From Carex sylvatica (lineage: Eukaryota; Streptophyta; Magnoliopsida; Poales; Cyperaceae): a DNA stretch of 64,000 nt. The stretch spans positions 558,001 to 622,000 of the forward strand of contig CAXKVR010000043.1 in NCBI GenBank assembly GCA_964058845.1, written 5' to 3'. The translations under genes and the position numbers were made by a program. Shown in pieces: positions 62,080 through 64,000 of the stretch. Position 1 is the first letter of the stretch, and each line of letters begins with the position of its first letter. Under the pieces are notes generated by a model. The model saw only the letters and a list, made by a program, of their open reading frames with translations. It was not told where the DNA came from and did no database searches.

Positions 62080-63880
62080 TACTACTTGTATTTCATTTTG
62101 TACTAGCTTTTTTTTGTCTTTTTCTAGTTGTATTTTATCTTATACTGGTTGTCTTTCATGTTTAATTAGTTGTCTTTCATGTTATACTAGTTGTCTTTCA
62201 TCTACTACTGGTTATATTTCATCTTCTTTCATTTATCTTTTATCTTGTACTTGTTGTCTTTTATTTTTTACTAGTTACTTTTTTATCTTATACTTGTTGT
62301 CTTTTCATTTTTAATAGTTGTTTTTCATTTTCTTCTAGTTGTCTTTCATATTAAACTGGTTATCTTTCATGTTCTTCTAGTATCTTTCATGTCTTATTGT
62401 TTGTATTTAATAAACTGCTGGTTGTATTTCATCTTCTTATGGTTATATTTTATCTTCTTTCAATTGTCTTTCATCTTGAATTGGTTGCCTTTCATTTTAA
62501 TTTAGTTGTATTTCATTATCTTCTAGTTATCTTTCATATTGTAATGGTTCTCTTTCATGTTCTACTGATTGTCTTCCATTTTCTTCTAATTATATTTTTT
62601 TTCTTCCTCTGGTTGTATTTCATCTTCTTCTAGATGTCTTACATATTGTATTGGTTGTCTTTCAACTTATTATAGTTGTCATTCATATTCGAATAGTTAT
62701 TTTTCATGTTCTACTAGTTGTTTTTAATCTTGTACTAGTTATCTTTTTTGTTCTACTTGTTGGTTTTCATGTCCTACTGATTGTCTTTCATCTATTACTA
62801 GTTGCATTTAAGTTTTATTTTATTTTCTTCTAGTTGTCTTTAATCTTATACTAATTGTTTTACATCTTCTTCTAGTTGTCTTTCATATTGTACTGGTTGT
62901 TTTTTATTTTCTTATGATTGTCTTTCACGTTCTACTAGTTGTCTTTCATCTACTACTGGTTGTCTTTCATCTTATACTGATTGTTGTTCATATAGTAGTT
63001 ATTTTTTATTTTCTTTTAATTGTCTTTCATCTTGTACTAATTGTTTTTTTTTTATATTTTACTAGTTATCTTTCATATTTTACTAGTTGTTTTTTATTTT
63101 CTATTTGTTATTTTTCATGTTGTACATGTTGTCTTTCAACTTTTAGTAGTTGTATTTCATATTCTTCAAGTTGTTTTTCATTTTCTACTTGATGTCTTTT
63201 ATGTTCTTCTAGTTATCTTTCATTTTGTATTGATTATCTTTCATATTGTACGAATTATCTTCCATCTTCTTCTAGTTATATTTTTTTTTCTCTAGTTATT
63301 TTTCATCTTCTTCTAGTTGTCTTTCATCTTGTACTGGGTGTCTTTTATCTTCTTCTAATTATCATTCATATTCTACTAGTTATTTTTCATGTTCTACTAG
63401 TAGTTTTTCATCTTGTACTGGTTGTCTGTTATATTCTAATAGTTGTATTTCATATTCTTTGAACTGTTTTTCATGTTCCAAATGTTGTCATCCATATCCC
63501 ACTGATTGTTTTGCATGTTCTACTAGTTGTCTTTCATCTTCTACTGGTTATTTTTCATGTTCTACTAGTTGTTTATCACGTTCTAATAGTTGTATTTCAT
63601 GGTCTACTTATTTTTTTCATGTCTTATTGATTGTTTTTTATCTACTACTGGTTGCATTTTATATTCTTCAAGTTATATTTCATTTTATTCTAGTTGTCTT
63701 TGATATTCTACTAGTTGTTTTACATCTTCTTTTCGTTGTCTTTAATTTTGTACTGGTTATTTTTTATCTTCTTCTTGTTGTGTTTCACGTTCTACTAATT
63801 GTTTTCATCTACTACTAGTTTTTTTTAATATTTTTCTAGTTATTTTTCATCTTGTACTGACTGTCTTTCACATTTTACCG
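62080..63880. repeat. 21-bp tandem minisatellite
   Basis: The plus-strand unit is close to GTTGTCTTTCATCTTCTACTA and is repeated with substitutions across about 1.8 kb. Spacing stays mostly a multiple of three, so frames persist. The strands are strongly asymmetric in composition, T-rich on plus and A-rich on minus. Confidence 0.9.
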
Positions 63881-63974
63881 GTTGTCTTTCATCTACATAA
63901 TTGTATTGGGCTTCTTCGTTGCAAGCATATGAAATTTGTTTAGCATTAATTGTTGCATTGGAAAATGCTTGGCA
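62080..63974 (-). pseudogene. Decayed heptad-repeat coding minisatellite with 5' exon edge
   Basis: I do not recognise the gene. On the minus strand a pyrimidine-rich tract ends in AAAACAG at 63975. An open frame then begins CQAFSNATINAKQISYACNE and runs into seven-residue repeats whose consensus is E-D-E-R-Q-L-V (21-bp units, roughly 85-90 diverged copies). Intact stretches read like EKQLEEYEIQLL, a coiled-coil pattern. The frame is broken by many stops. Those I followed are often TAA where the consensus codon is CAA, consistent with C-to-T change. One base is missing near 63806. The plus strand reads as hydrophobic VVFHLLL-type peptides, a mirror artefact with no initiation context. It may be a dead gene end, a degenerate exon or an intronic minisatellite. 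The remainder of any gene lies beyond the window. Confidence 0.55.
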
Positions 63975-64000
63975 CTGTTTTAAATAAGAAAAAATAGAAT

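Noticed and set aside
62039..63818. Plus-strand frames with VVFHLLL repeats that look like membrane proteins
   Set aside because: They arise because the 21-bp repeat is T-rich and divisible by three. There is no start context or non-repetitive coding sequence on that strand.

Overview
The window is nuclear DNA from a flowering plant. It is very AT-rich, the protein-coding genes have introns with GT..AG borders, and most of the sequence is transposon-derived. The phytochelatin synthase looks most like monocot versions, so I lean to a non-grass monocot. That is an impression from remembered homologues, not a search. I see no bacterial, organellar or viral replicon features, no tRNA or rRNA gene and no CRISPR array.

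Four ordinary genes can be modelled exon by exon with consistent reading phase. A NAC transcription factor (3 exons, minus strand, 5434-9479) sits alone in the left part. The right part holds a cluster: phytochelatin synthase (8 exons, minus, 47373-52078), an FYV7/TAP26-type rRNA-processing protein (3 exons, plus, 56386-57425) and a CRIB-motif ROP effector of the RIC family (4 exons, minus, 58595-60004). Phytochelatin synthase and the FYV7-like gene are head to head. The FYV7-like gene and the RIC gene are tail to tail. These genes act in unrelated processes (developmental transcription, heavy-metal detoxification, ribosome assembly, small-GTPase signalling), so their grouping is positional only.

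The centre (about 10-47 kb) is a transposon graveyard with readable history. A gag-only LTR retrotransposon (20008-29473, 5-bp target duplication AATTA) has expanded in place to LTR-internal-LTR-internal-LTR, and a 5.27-kb CACTA transposon later entered its left LTR. A decayed Ty1-copia element (40312-44949, target duplication ATAAT) carries integrase, reverse transcriptase and RNase H remnants and its own inserted block. Smaller elements include a hAT-type element (3499-4194, 8-bp duplication), a Mutator-type MITE (45916-46021, 11-bp duplication), a second CACTA element with internal tandem repeats (12852-14303, 3-bp duplication CCA) and a probable LTR with a tRNA primer site near 32.9 kb.

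Two patterns are the least conventional. First, at least ten long palindromic elements of about 300-430 bp lie in TA microsatellites. They share one arm sequence but carry several different, internally palindromic terminal caps that usually match at both ends of one element. Second, the right edge holds about 1.9 kb of a 21-bp minisatellite. On the minus strand it reads as a decayed heptad-repeat protein next to a plausible splice acceptor.
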